Below are positions 45,757 to 53,869 of a stretch of 64,000 nt of DNA, one piece after another; position 1 is the stretch's first letter; each line of letters starts with the position of its first letter. The position numbers were made by a program, and so were the translations under genes. The stretch is from assembly GCA_021201665.1 (NCBI GenBank), contig JAJQEO010000038.1, positions 62,001-126,000 of the forward strand, written 5' to 3'. This stretch comes from Lachnospiraceae bacterium (lineage in GTDB: Bacteria > Bacillota > Clostridia > Lachnospirales > Lachnospiraceae). Below the pieces are notes generated by a model that saw only the letters and a program-made list of their open reading frames with translations, was not told the origin of the DNA and did not search any database.

Positions 45757-46947
45757 ATGCTCGAAGTGATATCAGACGCTCTGACGGACTGCGTCAGGCT
45801 GCTGCCCTTTCTTTTCCTGTCTTATCTGGCGGTGGAATATATTGAACACCGGATGGACGAACGTTCAAAAGAGATGATATATCGCGCCGGAAAGGCAGGT
45901 CCGCTGCTAGGAAGCCTTCTGGGCGTGATCCCGCAGTGCGGATTTTCTGCTGCCGCGGCCGGTCTCTATGCCGGCCGCGTAGTGTCGCCCGGGACTCTGA
46001 TTGCGATTTTTCTCTCCACCTCGGACGAAATGCTCCCGTTGATGCTATCGGCAGGCGTCGGTCCGGGACTCATCTGCCGGGTACTGGCCGGCAAAGTAGC
46101 CGCAGGCACCGTGATCGGTCTGCTCGTCGATTTAGTCGCAGTGAGATTGCATCTGTGGAACCCTGCCTGTCTGGAAAAGCCAAGAATTTCTCCCTACAAA
46201 AAGAGAGGGGACGCGGCCCGTCCTTCATCTTATGGGGAGAAGCGGAAGGCAGCATCTTATGGGGAACAGCAGACAGCAGCATCTTATGGGGAAAAGCGGA
46301 AGGCAGCGTCTTACGGGGAACATCAGACGACAGCGTCTTACGTGGAACACCAGACGGCGGCATCTTATGGGGAGCAGTCGGCGGCTCCGGCTCAGAGAAC
46401 AGATTCCCAGACGAAAGACTCTGTGGGCGAGCGGCGCGAAAGGGCGTCTGCGGCTCATAAAGAGAAAAAGTCGGAGTACTATCTGACACCGGGAGAAGCG
46501 GAACACAGAACCCGGATGCACATGTGTGAGCAGGGGCATTGCCACTGCAATGAGGACGGGATTTTTCTGGCCGCTCTTCGCCACACGCTGCAGACATGGA
46601 TTTTTATCTGGCTGATTTCTCTGGCTCTGGGCTTTGGGATGGAGTGGTTTCAGGGTACGGCATTTTCCAGAGGGATTTTTTCCGTCCCGCAGATCCAGGC
46701 GGCGCTCTCAGCGCTGATTGGCATGATTCCGAACTGTGCTGCATCCGTACTCATCACCCAGCTTTATCTGGAAGGGGTCTTAGGCAGCGGAGCGCTTTTT
46801 TCCGGACTGCTTTGCGGAGCAGGCACGGGTCTGCTCGTATTGTATCGCGAAAACGACCGGCCGAAGGAAAATCTGGCGCTCACCGGCGTGTTGTATATCA
46901 GCGGAGTCCTGGCGGGAATGCTTCTGGGGTGGAGCGGGCTTCTGTAG
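45757..46947 (+). CDS. putative metal or arsenical efflux permease with 9-residue tandem repeat
   Basis: Polytopic membrane protein of a family annotated in clostridia as arsenic efflux protein or putative manganese transporter. Two related halves each carry a helix pair with the block VIPQCGFSAAAAGLYA or MIPNCAASVLITQLYL. The cytoplasmic loop between them holds six 9-residue repeats (ASYGEKRKA-type), then a metal-binding-like CEQGHCHC. The repeats extend a loop that is normally shorter. The substrate cannot be told from sequence. No clear ribosome binding site decides the start, but the ATG matches the family N-terminus (LPFLFLSYLAVEYIEH). Confidence 0.75.
   Translation: MLEVISDALTDCVRLLPFLFLSYLAVEYIEHRMDERSKEMIYRAGKAGPLLGSLLGVIPQCGFSAAAAGLYAGRVVSPGTLIAIFLSTSDEMLPLMLSAGVGPGLICRVLAGKVAAGTVIGLLVDLVAVRLHLWNPACLEKPRISPYKKRGDAARPSSYGEKRKAASYGEQQTAASYGEKRKAASYGEHQTTASYVEHQTAASYGEQSAAPAQRTDSQTKDSVGERRERASAAHKEKKSEYYLTPGEAEHRTRMHMCEQGHCHCNEDGIFLAALRHTLQTWIFIWLISLALGFGMEWFQGTAFSRGIFSVPQIQAALSALIGMIPNCAASVLITQLYLEGVLGSGALFSGLLCGAGTGLLVLYRENDRPKENLALTGVLYISGVLAGMLLGWSGLL
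46225..46386 (+). repeat. 27-bp in-frame tandem repeat, six copies, in the efflux permease gene
   Basis: Six consecutive 27-base units, each beginning with a form of GCATCTTATGGGGAA, encode ASYGE plus four variable residues. Units 1 and 3 are nearly identical at the DNA level, which points to recent copying. Confidence 0.95.
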
Positions 46948-46960
46948 CGCTATTGTCTGG

Positions 46961-47172
46961 AACAGTTCAGAACAGCAGGCCACAGACCGCTGCTGTTTGG
47001 AACAGTTCAGAACAGCAGGCCACAGACCGCCTTCTTCGAAGGCTATATGCCGCTTACGCGTCATATGTCTGAGGCTTGATGGGCGTCCCGCCCATCCCGA
47101 AATAAAAATACAGCCTTTAGCAGGTAAACCTGCAAAGTCTGTATTTTTATTTCGCTGCTGTTCTGGACTGTT
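46961..47172 (+). repeat. large palindromic element, copy 2
   Basis: Terminal inverted repeats AACAGTTCAGAACAGCAG (47001-47018) and CTGCTGTTCTGGACTGTT (47155-47172) bound the element. A 32-base direct duplication of the left end starts at 46959. Inside are hairpins around CCTTCTTCGAAGG, ATATGCCGCTTACGCGTCATAT, GATGGGCGTCCCGCCCATC and AATACAGCC with a nested GCAGGTAAACCTGC. It fills the 361-base gap between the efflux permease and GH3 genes; no gene is seen. Confidence 0.8.
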
Positions 47173-47308
47173 GTACCAAGTTTAGCAAAAACTGGCATGC
47201 GCAAAGCAATAAATACAGAGAACAAAAGAGCACTTTTTGTTATCTTTTAATAGAGATGACACAAGGGTGTTTTATGTTGCAATATTTTACAGGGAGGGAA
47301 ACGGCGCT

Positions 47309-49459
47309 ATGAGACGTGAAGAGGCTAGAAGAAGGGCTAAGGAGCTTGTTTCCAGGATGACAATCGAAGAAAAGGCCAGTCAGTTAAGGTATGATGCTCC
47401 CGCTGTTGAGCGGCTGGGGGTACCGGCTTATAACTGGTGGAACGAGGCGCTCCACGGCGTGGCGAGGGCCGGACAGGCGACGGTGTTTCCGCAGGCGATC
47501 GGCCTGGGGGCGACCTTTGACGCCGCCCTGGTTGGTGAGATTGCGGATGTGATCGCGACAGAGGGCCGCGCAAAATACAATGCATATTCAGCAAGAGGAG
47601 ACAGGGATATTTATAAGGGTTTGACCTTCTGGTCGCCGAACGTGAATATTTTCCGTGACCCGCGCTGGGGACGCGGACATGAGACATATGGAGAGGATCC
47701 CTGCCTGACCGGCACGCTGGGTGTGGCTTATGTAAAGGGACTGCAGGGGGATGGAGAGACGATGAAGGCGGCGGCCTGCGCGAAGCATTTCGCAGTGCAT
47801 TCCGGACCGGAGGCGATCCGCCATGAGTTCGACGCGGAGGCGTCCGCAAAGGATATGGAGGAGACCTACCTGGTCGCTTTTCAGAGGCTTGTGAAAGAGG
47901 CAAATGTGGAGGCCGTGATGGGTGCGTACAACCGTGTGAATGGGGAGCCGGCCTGCGCAAGCCGGGTACTGCAGGAAAAGCTTCGCGGCGAGTGGGGATT
48001 CGAAGGACATTTTGTCTCCGACTGCTGGGCGATCCGCGATTTTCATGAAAATCATCTCGTAACTAAAAACGCGACGGAATCCGCGGCACTCGCGGTCAAC
48101 ACCGGCTGTGACCTGAACTGCGGAAATACCTATCTTTATATTATGAAGGCATATCAGGAAGGTCTTGTGACGGAGGAGACCATCACGGAGGCGGCCGTCC
48201 GTCTCTTTACGACACGATATATGCTCGGATTGTTTGACGGCAGTGAGTACGATCAGATTTCTTATCTGGAGGTAGAGTCTCCGGAGCATCTGGCACTGGC
48301 GGAAAAAGCCGCCGAAGAGAGCTTTGTATTGCTGAAAAACAATGGAATCCTTCCTTTGCAAAAGGAAAAGCTGACGACCATCGGGCTGATCGGCCCGAAT
48401 ATGAACAGCCGCGCGGCGCTGATCGGAAATTATCATGGCACTGCTTCCCGCTATGTCACGATCCAGGAAGGCATCCAGGACTACCTCGGAGAAGATGTGC
48501 GCGTTCTGACGAGTGTGGGCTGTGATCTCTCCCGCGACCGCTCAGAGATGCTCTCCGTGGGGCGGGATCGCTTAAGTGAGGCGCGCACAGTGGCGGACTG
48601 CAGCGATGTTGTGATCCTCTGCGTGGGACTTGACGAGACTTTGGAAGGCGAGGAAGGCGATACCGGCAACCGCGACGCTTCCGGAGATAAGATGGATCTG
48701 CAGCTTCCTCAGGCGCAGCGCGAGCTGATGGAGACTGTCGCCGCATGCGGCAAGCCGACCGTACTTTTGCTGGCGGCGGGAAGCGATATTGACCTCAGTT
48801 ATGCGGCGGAGCATTTTGACGCAGTCATGGTATTGTGGTATCCGGGCTGCCAGGGAGGAAGCGCGGCCGCAAAGGTGCTGTTCGGGGACGTTTCCCCGTC
48901 AGGTAAGCTGCCGGTGACCTTTTACGAATCCCTGGAGGAGATGCCGGCATTCACTGATTATTCAATGCGGGGGCGGACCTACCGCTATATGTCCCAGAAA
49001 GCGCAGTTCCCGTTCGGATACGGACTCACCTATGGCAAGGTCGAGATGACGGGAGCGGAAATCCTGCCGGAGAAGGAACTGTTGAGTGAGGACTGCCTGG
49101 CGAAGAATCAAGATAGAGAAATGCCGGATTCCGGCGGCGTTACCATTCTGGCAGATGTTATAAACCGCGGCAGCTTCGATACACAGGAGGTTGTGCAGGT
49201 CTATGTAAAAAAAACAGACAGCCCGGACGCGGTGCCGAACCCGCAGCTGCAGGCATTTGCACGCATATTCCTCAAAGCAGGCGAAAGCGGACACGTAAAG
49301 CTGGTTCTTCCTCTGGAGGCGTTTACCGTGGTGGATGCGGAAGGAATGCGAAAAGAGCAGGGCGGCGTCTATGAGATTTATGTAGGCTGCAGCCAGCCGG
49401 ATGAGCGCAGCATCGAGCTTACTGGGATCCGCCCCATAAAGCTGCTGTACGAAAAATAG
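47309..49459 (+). CDS. GH3 family glycoside hydrolase (beta-xylosidase/beta-glucosidase type)
   Basis: Exo-acting beta-glycosidase. The barrel domain has WWNEALHGVARAG near the start, NVNIFRDPRWGRGHETYGEDP, and the nucleophile Asp238 in VSDCWAI. The alpha/beta sandwich follows (about 350-570) with VGLDETLEGEEGD, and a fibronectin-like C-terminal domain (about 620-716). The WWNEALHG and NIFRDPRWGR blocks favour the xylosidase/arabinofuranosidase side of GH3. There is no signal peptide, so it acts on imported oligosaccharides, possibly products of the GH115 step. AGGGAGGGAA precedes the ATG at 47309. Confidence 0.93.
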   Translation: MRREEARRRAKELVSRMTIEEKASQLRYDAPAVERLGVPAYNWWNEALHGVARAGQATVFPQAIGLGATFDAALVGEIADVIATEGRAKYNAYSARGDRDIYKGLTFWSPNVNIFRDPRWGRGHETYGEDPCLTGTLGVAYVKGLQGDGETMKAAACAKHFAVHSGPEAIRHEFDAEASAKDMEETYLVAFQRLVKEANVEAVMGAYNRVNGEPACASRVLQEKLRGEWGFEGHFVSDCWAIRDFHENHLVTKNATESAALAVNTGCDLNCGNTYLYIMKAYQEGLVTEETITEAAVRLFTTRYMLGLFDGSEYDQISYLEVESPEHLALAEKAAEESFVLLKNNGILPLQKEKLTTIGLIGPNMNSRAALIGNYHGTASRYVTIQEGIQDYLGEDVRVLTSVGCDLSRDRSEMLSVGRDRLSEARTVADCSDVVILCVGLDETLEGEEGDTGNRDASGDKMDLQLPQAQRELMETVAACGKPTVLLLAAGSDIDLSYAAEHFDAVMVLWYPGCQGGSAAAKVLFGDVSPSGKLPVTFYESLEEMPAFTDYSMRGRTYRYMSQKAQFPFGYGLTYGKVEMTGAEILPEKELLSEDCLAKNQDREMPDSGGVTILADVINRGSFDTQEVVQVYVKKTDSPDAVPNPQLQAFARIFLKAGESGHVKLVLPLEAFTVVDAEGMRKEQGGVYEIYVGCSQPDERSIELTGIRPIKLLYEK

Positions 49460-49486
49460 AAGATTTTGCAATAACCATTCAAGACA

Positions 49487-49511
49487 GTACCTCGCATTCA
49501 CTGCGAGGTAC
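49487..49511 (-). repeat. GTACCTCGC palindrome, copy 2
   Basis: GTACCTCGC, a 7-base loop, GCGAGGTAC; inverted relative to the copy at 13943. It is the first of a stack of hairpins after the GH3 gene. Confidence 0.8.
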
Positions 49512-49560
49512 GTATGAAAATGGACTTCTCATCTGCTGCGAAGACCGAATACAAGCATAT

Positions 49561-49662
49561 ATTATGAGAAGAAAACCGCTTCTCATAATCTCCAGAATCT
49601 GACGATTCTGTCGTTGACTTATCGGTTCCGAGTACGCAAGCGTCCTCTCCTTCCGATAAGTC
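49561..49662 (+). other. stack of three hairpins downstream of the GH3 gene
   Basis: ATTATGAGAAG pairs with CTTCTCATAAT (49561-49589, perfect 11 bases); CAGAATC pairs with GATTCTG (49593-49610); GACTTATCGG pairs with CCGATAAGTC (49616-49662). A terminator follows. The spacing is regular and there is no coding potential, so a structured RNA or a repeat cluster is possible. Confidence 0.65.
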
Positions 49663-49684
49663 ATATTATATTTTCTCATTACAG

Positions 49685-49712
49685 GAATCCTGCCCGGCAG
49701 GATTCTTTTTTA
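49685..49712 (+). terminator. rho-independent terminator after the GH3 gene
   Basis: GAATCCTGC, loop CCG, GCAGGATTC, then TTTTTTA. Confidence 0.9.
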
Positions 49713-49744
49713 CTCATTTTTTACATCATATTTTTTTCGTGCAT

Positions 49745-49788
49745 TTTTCACAATTTTTATTGATTTATTTGTGAAAATATATTATAGT
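49745..49788 (+). promoter_or_regulatory. promoter and overlapping inverted repeat upstream of the CdaR-type gene
   Basis: TTGATT (49760-49765), 17 bases, TATAGT (49783-49788). TTTTCACAA (49745-49753) and TTGTGAAAA (49769-49777) form a perfect inverted repeat spanning the -35 box and spacer, as expected for a repressor or autoregulator site. Confidence 0.65.
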
Positions 49789-49884
49789 AGTCCATGAATG
49801 CAGGATTGCTTTACGAAAGCTTTACAAAAGATAATAAAGGGCTGTTTTCAGGCACGGGCGTGTATGATAAGGAGGGTTTTACGA

Positions 49885-50973
49885 GTGATTTCAAATCAGG
49901 TTTTACAGACGACATTGGATGGGTTGAAGGCGATCAGCAGAGTGGATCTTTGCGTGCTGGATACAGAGGGCGTGATGTTGGCGACGACATTTTCTGAGGC
50001 GGAGGAATTCCGCGATTCCGTGCTGGCCTTTGCCGGCTCGCCCGCCGACAGTCAGGTCGTGTCAGGCTGTCAGTTTTTTAAGGTTTTTGATGACCATCAG
50101 CTGGAATATGTTCTTTTAGCGAATGGAAATAATAATGACGTCCACATGGTGGGGAGGATGGCTGCCTTCCAGCTGCAGAACCTCCTGGTAGCTTACAAGG
50201 AACGTTTCGACAAGGATAATTTTATTAAGAACCTGCTGCTGGACAATCTGCTGCTGGTTGATATTTATAACCGCGCGAAAAAGCTTCATATAGATACAGA
50301 GGCCCGCCGTGTCGTTTTCATCGTGGAGATTGACCATGAAAAGGAGATGGGACTTCTGGAAAATATCAGGGCTCTTTTTGGTACGCGTTCCGGCGATTTT
50401 ATTACGGCGGTCGATGAAAAGAGCATCATCGTGGTAAAGGAGCTTAGCGAGCAGGATACCTATGAGGATATGGACCGGACCGCGGAGATGATTCTCGACG
50501 CGCTCGGCGAGGAAAAGAAAAAGGAAGCTCTGATTGCTTACGGCACGATCGTCAGCGAGATCAAGGAGGTCTCGAGATCCTATAAGGAAGCACGTATGGC
50601 GCTCAATGTCGGCAAGATTTTCTTCGAGGAGCGCAAGGTAATCGCCTACAGCTCGCTCGGGATCGGACGGCTGATCTATCAGCTCCCGATTCCGCTGTGC
50701 AAGATGTTTATCAAGGAGATTTTCGACGGCAAGTCGCCGGAGGACTTTGACGAAGAAACCCTGACCACGATTAACAAATTCTTCGAAAACAGCCTGAATG
50801 TCTCGGAGACCTCCCGGCAGCTTTACATCCACAGGAATACGCTCGTCTACCGTCTCGACAAGCTCCAGAAGCAGACCGGACTTGACCTGCGCGTGTTTGA
50901 GGACGCGATCACGTTCAAGATTGCCCTGATGGTCGTCAAGTATATGAGCTATATGGAGACGCAGGAGTATTAG
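49885..50973 (+). CDS. CdaR/PucR-type transcriptional regulator
   Basis: Regulator with a C-terminal PucR-like helix-turn-helix (about 305-355: SLNVSETSRQLYIHRNTLVYRL). The N-terminal part (about 1-115) resembles a sugar-diacid or small-ligand sensing domain (AISRVDLCVLDTEGVML), and a GGDEF-like CdaR middle domain follows. A GTG at 49885 is preceded by AAGGAGGG and gives 362 residues; the frame is open further upstream but without a start signal. It may respond to uronates or other sugar acids, given the GH115 and GH3 genes in the window, but this is inference. Its promoter carries a perfect inverted repeat. Confidence 0.87.
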   Translation: MISNQVLQTTLDGLKAISRVDLCVLDTEGVMLATTFSEAEEFRDSVLAFAGSPADSQVVSGCQFFKVFDDHQLEYVLLANGNNNDVHMVGRMAAFQLQNLLVAYKERFDKDNFIKNLLLDNLLLVDIYNRAKKLHIDTEARRVVFIVEIDHEKEMGLLENIRALFGTRSGDFITAVDEKSIIVVKELSEQDTYEDMDRTAEMILDALGEEKKKEALIAYGTIVSEIKEVSRSYKEARMALNVGKIFFEERKVIAYSSLGIGRLIYQLPIPLCKMFIKEIFDGKSPEDFDEETLTTINKFFENSLNVSETSRQLYIHRNTLVYRLDKLQKQTGLDLRVFEDAITFKIALMVVKYMSYMETQEY

Positions 50974-51055
50974 TGGCTGAAACACTGGGTTTTTCGGCAT
51001 TTGAGTGTAAAAAATGCGTGCAGGGGCTGACAGGTCGGAAAGGAGAATAAAACGG

Positions 51056-51220
51056 ATGGAGGTAATTGAAAGCATGGGAATGACAGATTTACAGTTTAAG
51101 AGTTGGTTAAAACAGATCATCCGGGGCCTTGAAGGTGCAAAAGAAGAGCAGACGAAAGAAGAAACAGATAAGAGAATTAATGAGCTGCTGAAAGACTTGA
51201 AAGAAGATTTACAGGGCTGA
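51056..51220 (+). CDS. small protein of unknown function, WL motif (1)
   Basis: A 54-residue charged helical protein with the start MTDLQFKSWLKQIIRGLE inside it (Met9 is an alternative start). AAAGGAGAAT precedes the ATG at 51056. I do not recognise a family, but the MTDxQ-x-F-x-x-WL pattern is shared with the third tiny gene at 51432, so the two look like distant paralogues. The three small genes follow the CdaR-type gene in the same direction and may be one transcript. Confidence 0.6.
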   Translation: MEVIESMGMTDLQFKSWLKQIIRGLEGAKEEQTKEETDKRINELLKDLKEDLQG

Positions 51221-51269
51221 AATCTGCGGGGTTTGCTCCCCGCAATAGTACATGAGCTATGGGGGACTT

Positions 51270-51410
51270 ATGGAAGAGGAGTATGGCGAAGTTATCAGGG
51301 ATTTAGCTGAAGAGAACCAGACCAGAAAGATTCTCGAAATTCTGAATGAATGTTCAGATATGGAAGAGGCGAAGAGGAAAGCCAGAGAATTGCTTAAAAA
51401 TGAACGGTGA
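51270..51410 (+). CDS. small protein of unknown function (2)
   Basis: A 46-residue, very charged helical peptide (MEEEYGEVIRDLAEE, ending RKARELLKNER). GGGGGA lies three bases before the ATG; an in-frame ATG at 51252 would add six residues. It resembles C-terminal tails of Rpn-type nuclease/transposase proteins (TRKILEILNECSD), so it could be a remnant of one or a free-standing small protein. It sits between two other tiny genes. Confidence 0.5.
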   Translation: MEEEYGEVIRDLAEENQTRKILEILNECSDMEEAKRKARELLKNER

Positions 51411-51431
51411 AGTCAGAATGGGGGAAAGGAT

Positions 51432-51596
51432 ATGGTGACAACTATGACTGACAAACAGATGCAATTTATAGCTTGGCTGATTACTACAGCGACGGATAAA
51501 TGCAAAGACATGGATGAAGTCAGAGCCATGAACGAAGAGATCCGCAGGCATTCGGCAGGAATAAAAACGGACGAGGATAGTAATAAATCAGAATGA
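51432..51596 (+). CDS. small protein of unknown function, WL motif (3)
   Basis: A 54-residue protein beginning MVTTMTDKQMQFIAWLITT. The MTDKQMQF-x-AWL core matches MTDLQFKSWL in the first tiny gene. GGGGAAAGGAT precedes the ATG at 51432. The second half is acidic and basic without hydrophobic structure. Its role is unknown. It ends next to a repeat element. Confidence 0.55.
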   Translation: MVTTMTDKQMQFIAWLITTATDKCKDMDEVRAMNEEIRRHSAGIKTDEDSNKSE

Positions 51597-51603
51597 TTGT
51601 TTT

Positions 51604-51648
51604 GTGAAAAAACAGCCTTTAGCGGATAAATCCGCACAGGCTGTTTTT
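51604..51648 (+). repeat. extra hairpin of the large palindromic element
   Basis: AAAAAACAGCC and AGGCTGTTTTTT enclose GCGGATAAATCCGC, followed by TTTTGCTGTTG. It repeats the right-hand hairpin of the element that starts 30 bases later and could work as a terminator in either direction. Confidence 0.75.
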
Positions 51649-51676
51649 TCGTTTTGCTGTTGTTTTGCTTTCGGAC

Positions 51677-51889
51677 GTTCGAAACAACAGGCCGCAGGCC
51701 GCCTGCTTCGCAGGCTATATGCCGTTTGCGCGTCATATGCCTGTGGCTGATGGGGCGTTCTCTACGCTTCGCTTCGGTCGGTGCTGGACGAGCGCCACTG
51801 GCGCTCAGCACCCCATCCCAAAATGAAAATACAGCCTTTAGCGGATAAATCCGCACAGGCTGTTTTTTCATTTTGCTGCTGTTTCGAAC
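51677..51889 (+). repeat. large palindromic element, copy 3, with nested insert
   Basis: Terminal repeats GTTCGAAACAACAG (51677-51690) and CTGCTGTTTCGAAC (51876-51889) pair with one mismatch. Internal hairpins match copy 2: GCCTGCTTCGCAGGC, ATATGCCGTTTGCGCGTCATAT, and AATACAGCC with GCGGATAAATCCGC. The GATGGGGCG/CCCCATC hairpin is enlarged by about 50 bases that include CTACGCTTCGCTTCGGTCGG, a repeat also found inverted before pyk. The element ends at the 3' end of the ABC transporter gene. Confidence 0.8.
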
Positions 51890-51892
51890 TGG

Positions 51893-53854
51893 TTACTCAA
51901 ATTGTGATGCGTATAATTTGTAGTAGAACCCTTTCTGCGCGATCAGCTCGGAGTGGGTGCCCTGCTCGACGATGTTGCCCTGGTCGACGACGAGGATGCG
52001 GTCGGCGTTCTGGATCGTGGAGAGGCGGTGCGCGATGACGAAGCAGGTCTTGTCTGCCATCAGCTCGCGCATGGCGGCCTGGATCTGGCGCTCAGTGCCG
52101 GTGTCGACGTTGGAGGTGGCCTCGTCGAGGATCAGCATCCGCGCGTCATAAAGCATGGCGCGGGCGATGGTCAGAAGCTGCTTCTGACCTTTGGAAATGT
52201 TGCCTCCGTCCTCGCCGATGACGGTATCATAGCCGTCAGGCAGCAGCATGATGTAGTGATGGATTTTCGCAGCCTTCGCGACGGCGATGACCTCTTCCTT
52301 TGTGGCTCCTTCTTTTCCGTAAGCAATATTTTCGTAGATTGTCCCGTTGAACAGCCAGGTATCCTGCAGCACCATCGCGTAGGCGCGGCGCAGGCTGTCG
52401 CGGGTCACGTCGCGGATATCTTTCTCATCCACAAAAATCTGCCCTTCGTCCACATCGTAGAAACGCATCAGGAGATTGATGATCGTGGTCTTGCCTGCGC
52501 CGGTCGGGCCTACGATCGCGATCAGCTTTCCGGCGTCCGCATCCAGGCTGAAGTGATGAATGATGGTTTTCTGCGGATCATAGCCGAAGGAGACATCCTG
52601 AATCTTCACATCCCCGCGCACATCGGTCAGCACCGCCGCGTCTTCCCTGTCCGGGATTTCCTCCGTCTCATCGAGAATGTGAAATACACGCTCTGCCGCA
52701 GAAAGTGCGGAGAAAATCTGCGTGATCACGTTCGCAATTTCATTGATCGGCCCGGAAAATTTCCGCGAATACAGGACGAAGGAGGAGATGTGCTCCAGCG
52801 TCACAGTACCGCCCATATAGAGCAGAGAACCCAGGATGCCGATCAGTGCCAGGCCGAGGTTGTTGATGCTGCCGACGGTCGGCCCCATGGTCATGCCGTA
52901 ATAGTTTGCCTTGTAAAAGGATTCGGTGGCTTCCTGGTTATATTCCTCAAAATGGTTCAGGAAGGTGTCCTCCTGCGCATAGGCGAGGACGGTCTTCTGC
53001 CCGGAAAAAATTTCCTCTACATAACCATTCATGGCGCCGTAGGCGGCGGAGCGGCGGGAGAAAAGCGGACGGGTGATGCCGCTCATGTGCTTTGTATACC
53101 AGGTGGCCAGCGGGATTGTGACGGCCATGGTCAGTGTCAGAGGCGGGCTGATGTAGATCATCATCACCAGAGAGCCGACAACCGTGACCACGCTCGTCAT
53201 GATCTGCGTCAGATCCGTCGAAATACAGACGCAGGTGACGTCGATATCATAGGAAACATGGCTGATAATGTCGCCGGCCGCGTTCTGGTCAAAGTAGCGG
53301 ACGGGAAGCTTCATCAGCTTATTGAAGACGTCGGTGCGCATCTGCTGCCCGATTTTCCGCCCGACATTCATCATGATAAAGTTGATGAGCAGCGTGATCA
53401 GGGAGGAAGCCACATAAAAAATTAGCATCAGCTTCGCGTAATAAAGGACACGCTCAAAATTGACCTGTCCCACACCGGCTTCGGCTTCAGCGATCGCTTT
53501 TCCGGCGAGAATCGGGCCGGTCAGCGCCATCACGTTGCTCACCAGGCAGAGAAAGAGCGCGAGGATCATGATATATTTATAGTTTGCCGTATAGCGGACC
53601 AGCCGCAGAAGCGTGCCCTTGCGGTCCTTTGGCTTCGTGCTGCGCGTCTGCCCGGAGATGACGTTTTTATCACCTGTCTCACTGCCGGCGCCATGCTTTT
53701 CGGGCTTTTCGGAATTCCTTCCGGTTTTATGCGGCGCAGGATTGCTGCCGGTATTATGTTTTGCCTGACTGACCCCGGTATTATGCTCTTTGTTTGCCCG
53801 GGTTTCAGGATTTTGTATGCCGGAAACGTTGTCTTTTACCTGTGATTTACTCAT
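51893..53854 (-). CDS. ABC exporter half-transporter, consensus ATPase, with repeat-rich N-terminal tail
   Basis: One half of a heterodimeric export pump. About 85 N-terminal residues are low complexity, with HNTG/HKTG-type repeats. Six membrane helices follow (to about 390), then an ATPase domain: Walker A GPTGAGKTT, signature ISKGQKQ, and Walker B LILDEATSNVD with the catalytic Glu. It pairs with the gene upstream (15-base gap), whose ATPase site is non-canonical, as in BmrC/BmrD-like pumps. GGGGTGAG precedes the ATG. The MarR gene leads the operon. The substrate may be a drug or peptide; unknown. Confidence 0.93.
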   Translation of the reverse strand: MSKSQVKDNVSGIQNPETRANKEHNTGVSQAKHNTGSNPAPHKTGRNSEKPEKHGAGSETGDKNVISGQTRSTKPKDRKGTLLRLVRYTANYKYIMILALFLCLVSNVMALTGPILAGKAIAEAEAGVGQVNFERVLYYAKLMLIFYVASSLITLLINFIMMNVGRKIGQQMRTDVFNKLMKLPVRYFDQNAAGDIISHVSYDIDVTCVCISTDLTQIMTSVVTVVGSLVMMIYISPPLTLTMAVTIPLATWYTKHMSGITRPLFSRRSAAYGAMNGYVEEIFSGQKTVLAYAQEDTFLNHFEEYNQEATESFYKANYYGMTMGPTVGSINNLGLALIGILGSLLYMGGTVTLEHISSFVLYSRKFSGPINEIANVITQIFSALSAAERVFHILDETEEIPDREDAAVLTDVRGDVKIQDVSFGYDPQKTIIHHFSLDADAGKLIAIVGPTGAGKTTIINLLMRFYDVDEGQIFVDEKDIRDVTRDSLRRAYAMVLQDTWLFNGTIYENIAYGKEGATKEEVIAVAKAAKIHHYIMLLPDGYDTVIGEDGGNISKGQKQLLTIARAMLYDARMLILDEATSNVDTGTERQIQAAMRELMADKTCFVIAHRLSTIQNADRILVVDQGNIVEQGTHSELIAQKGFYYKLYASQFE

Positions 53855-53869
53855 AATCTGCTCACCCCC

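Noticed and set aside
17465-46386. Tandem or regularly spaced repeats as a CRISPR array
   Set aside because: None of the tandem repeats has unique spacers between constant repeats, and no cas gene is in the window.
51413-51871. Minus-strand open frame of 152 codons over the tiny genes and repeat
   Set aside because: It is made largely of translated palindromic repeat, and its repeated peptide matches frames in the other copies of the same element.
51953-53425. Long open frame of 490 codons on the plus strand
   Set aside because: It lies wholly opposite a clear ABC exporter gene, shows no domain and is a by-product of GC-rich third positions.
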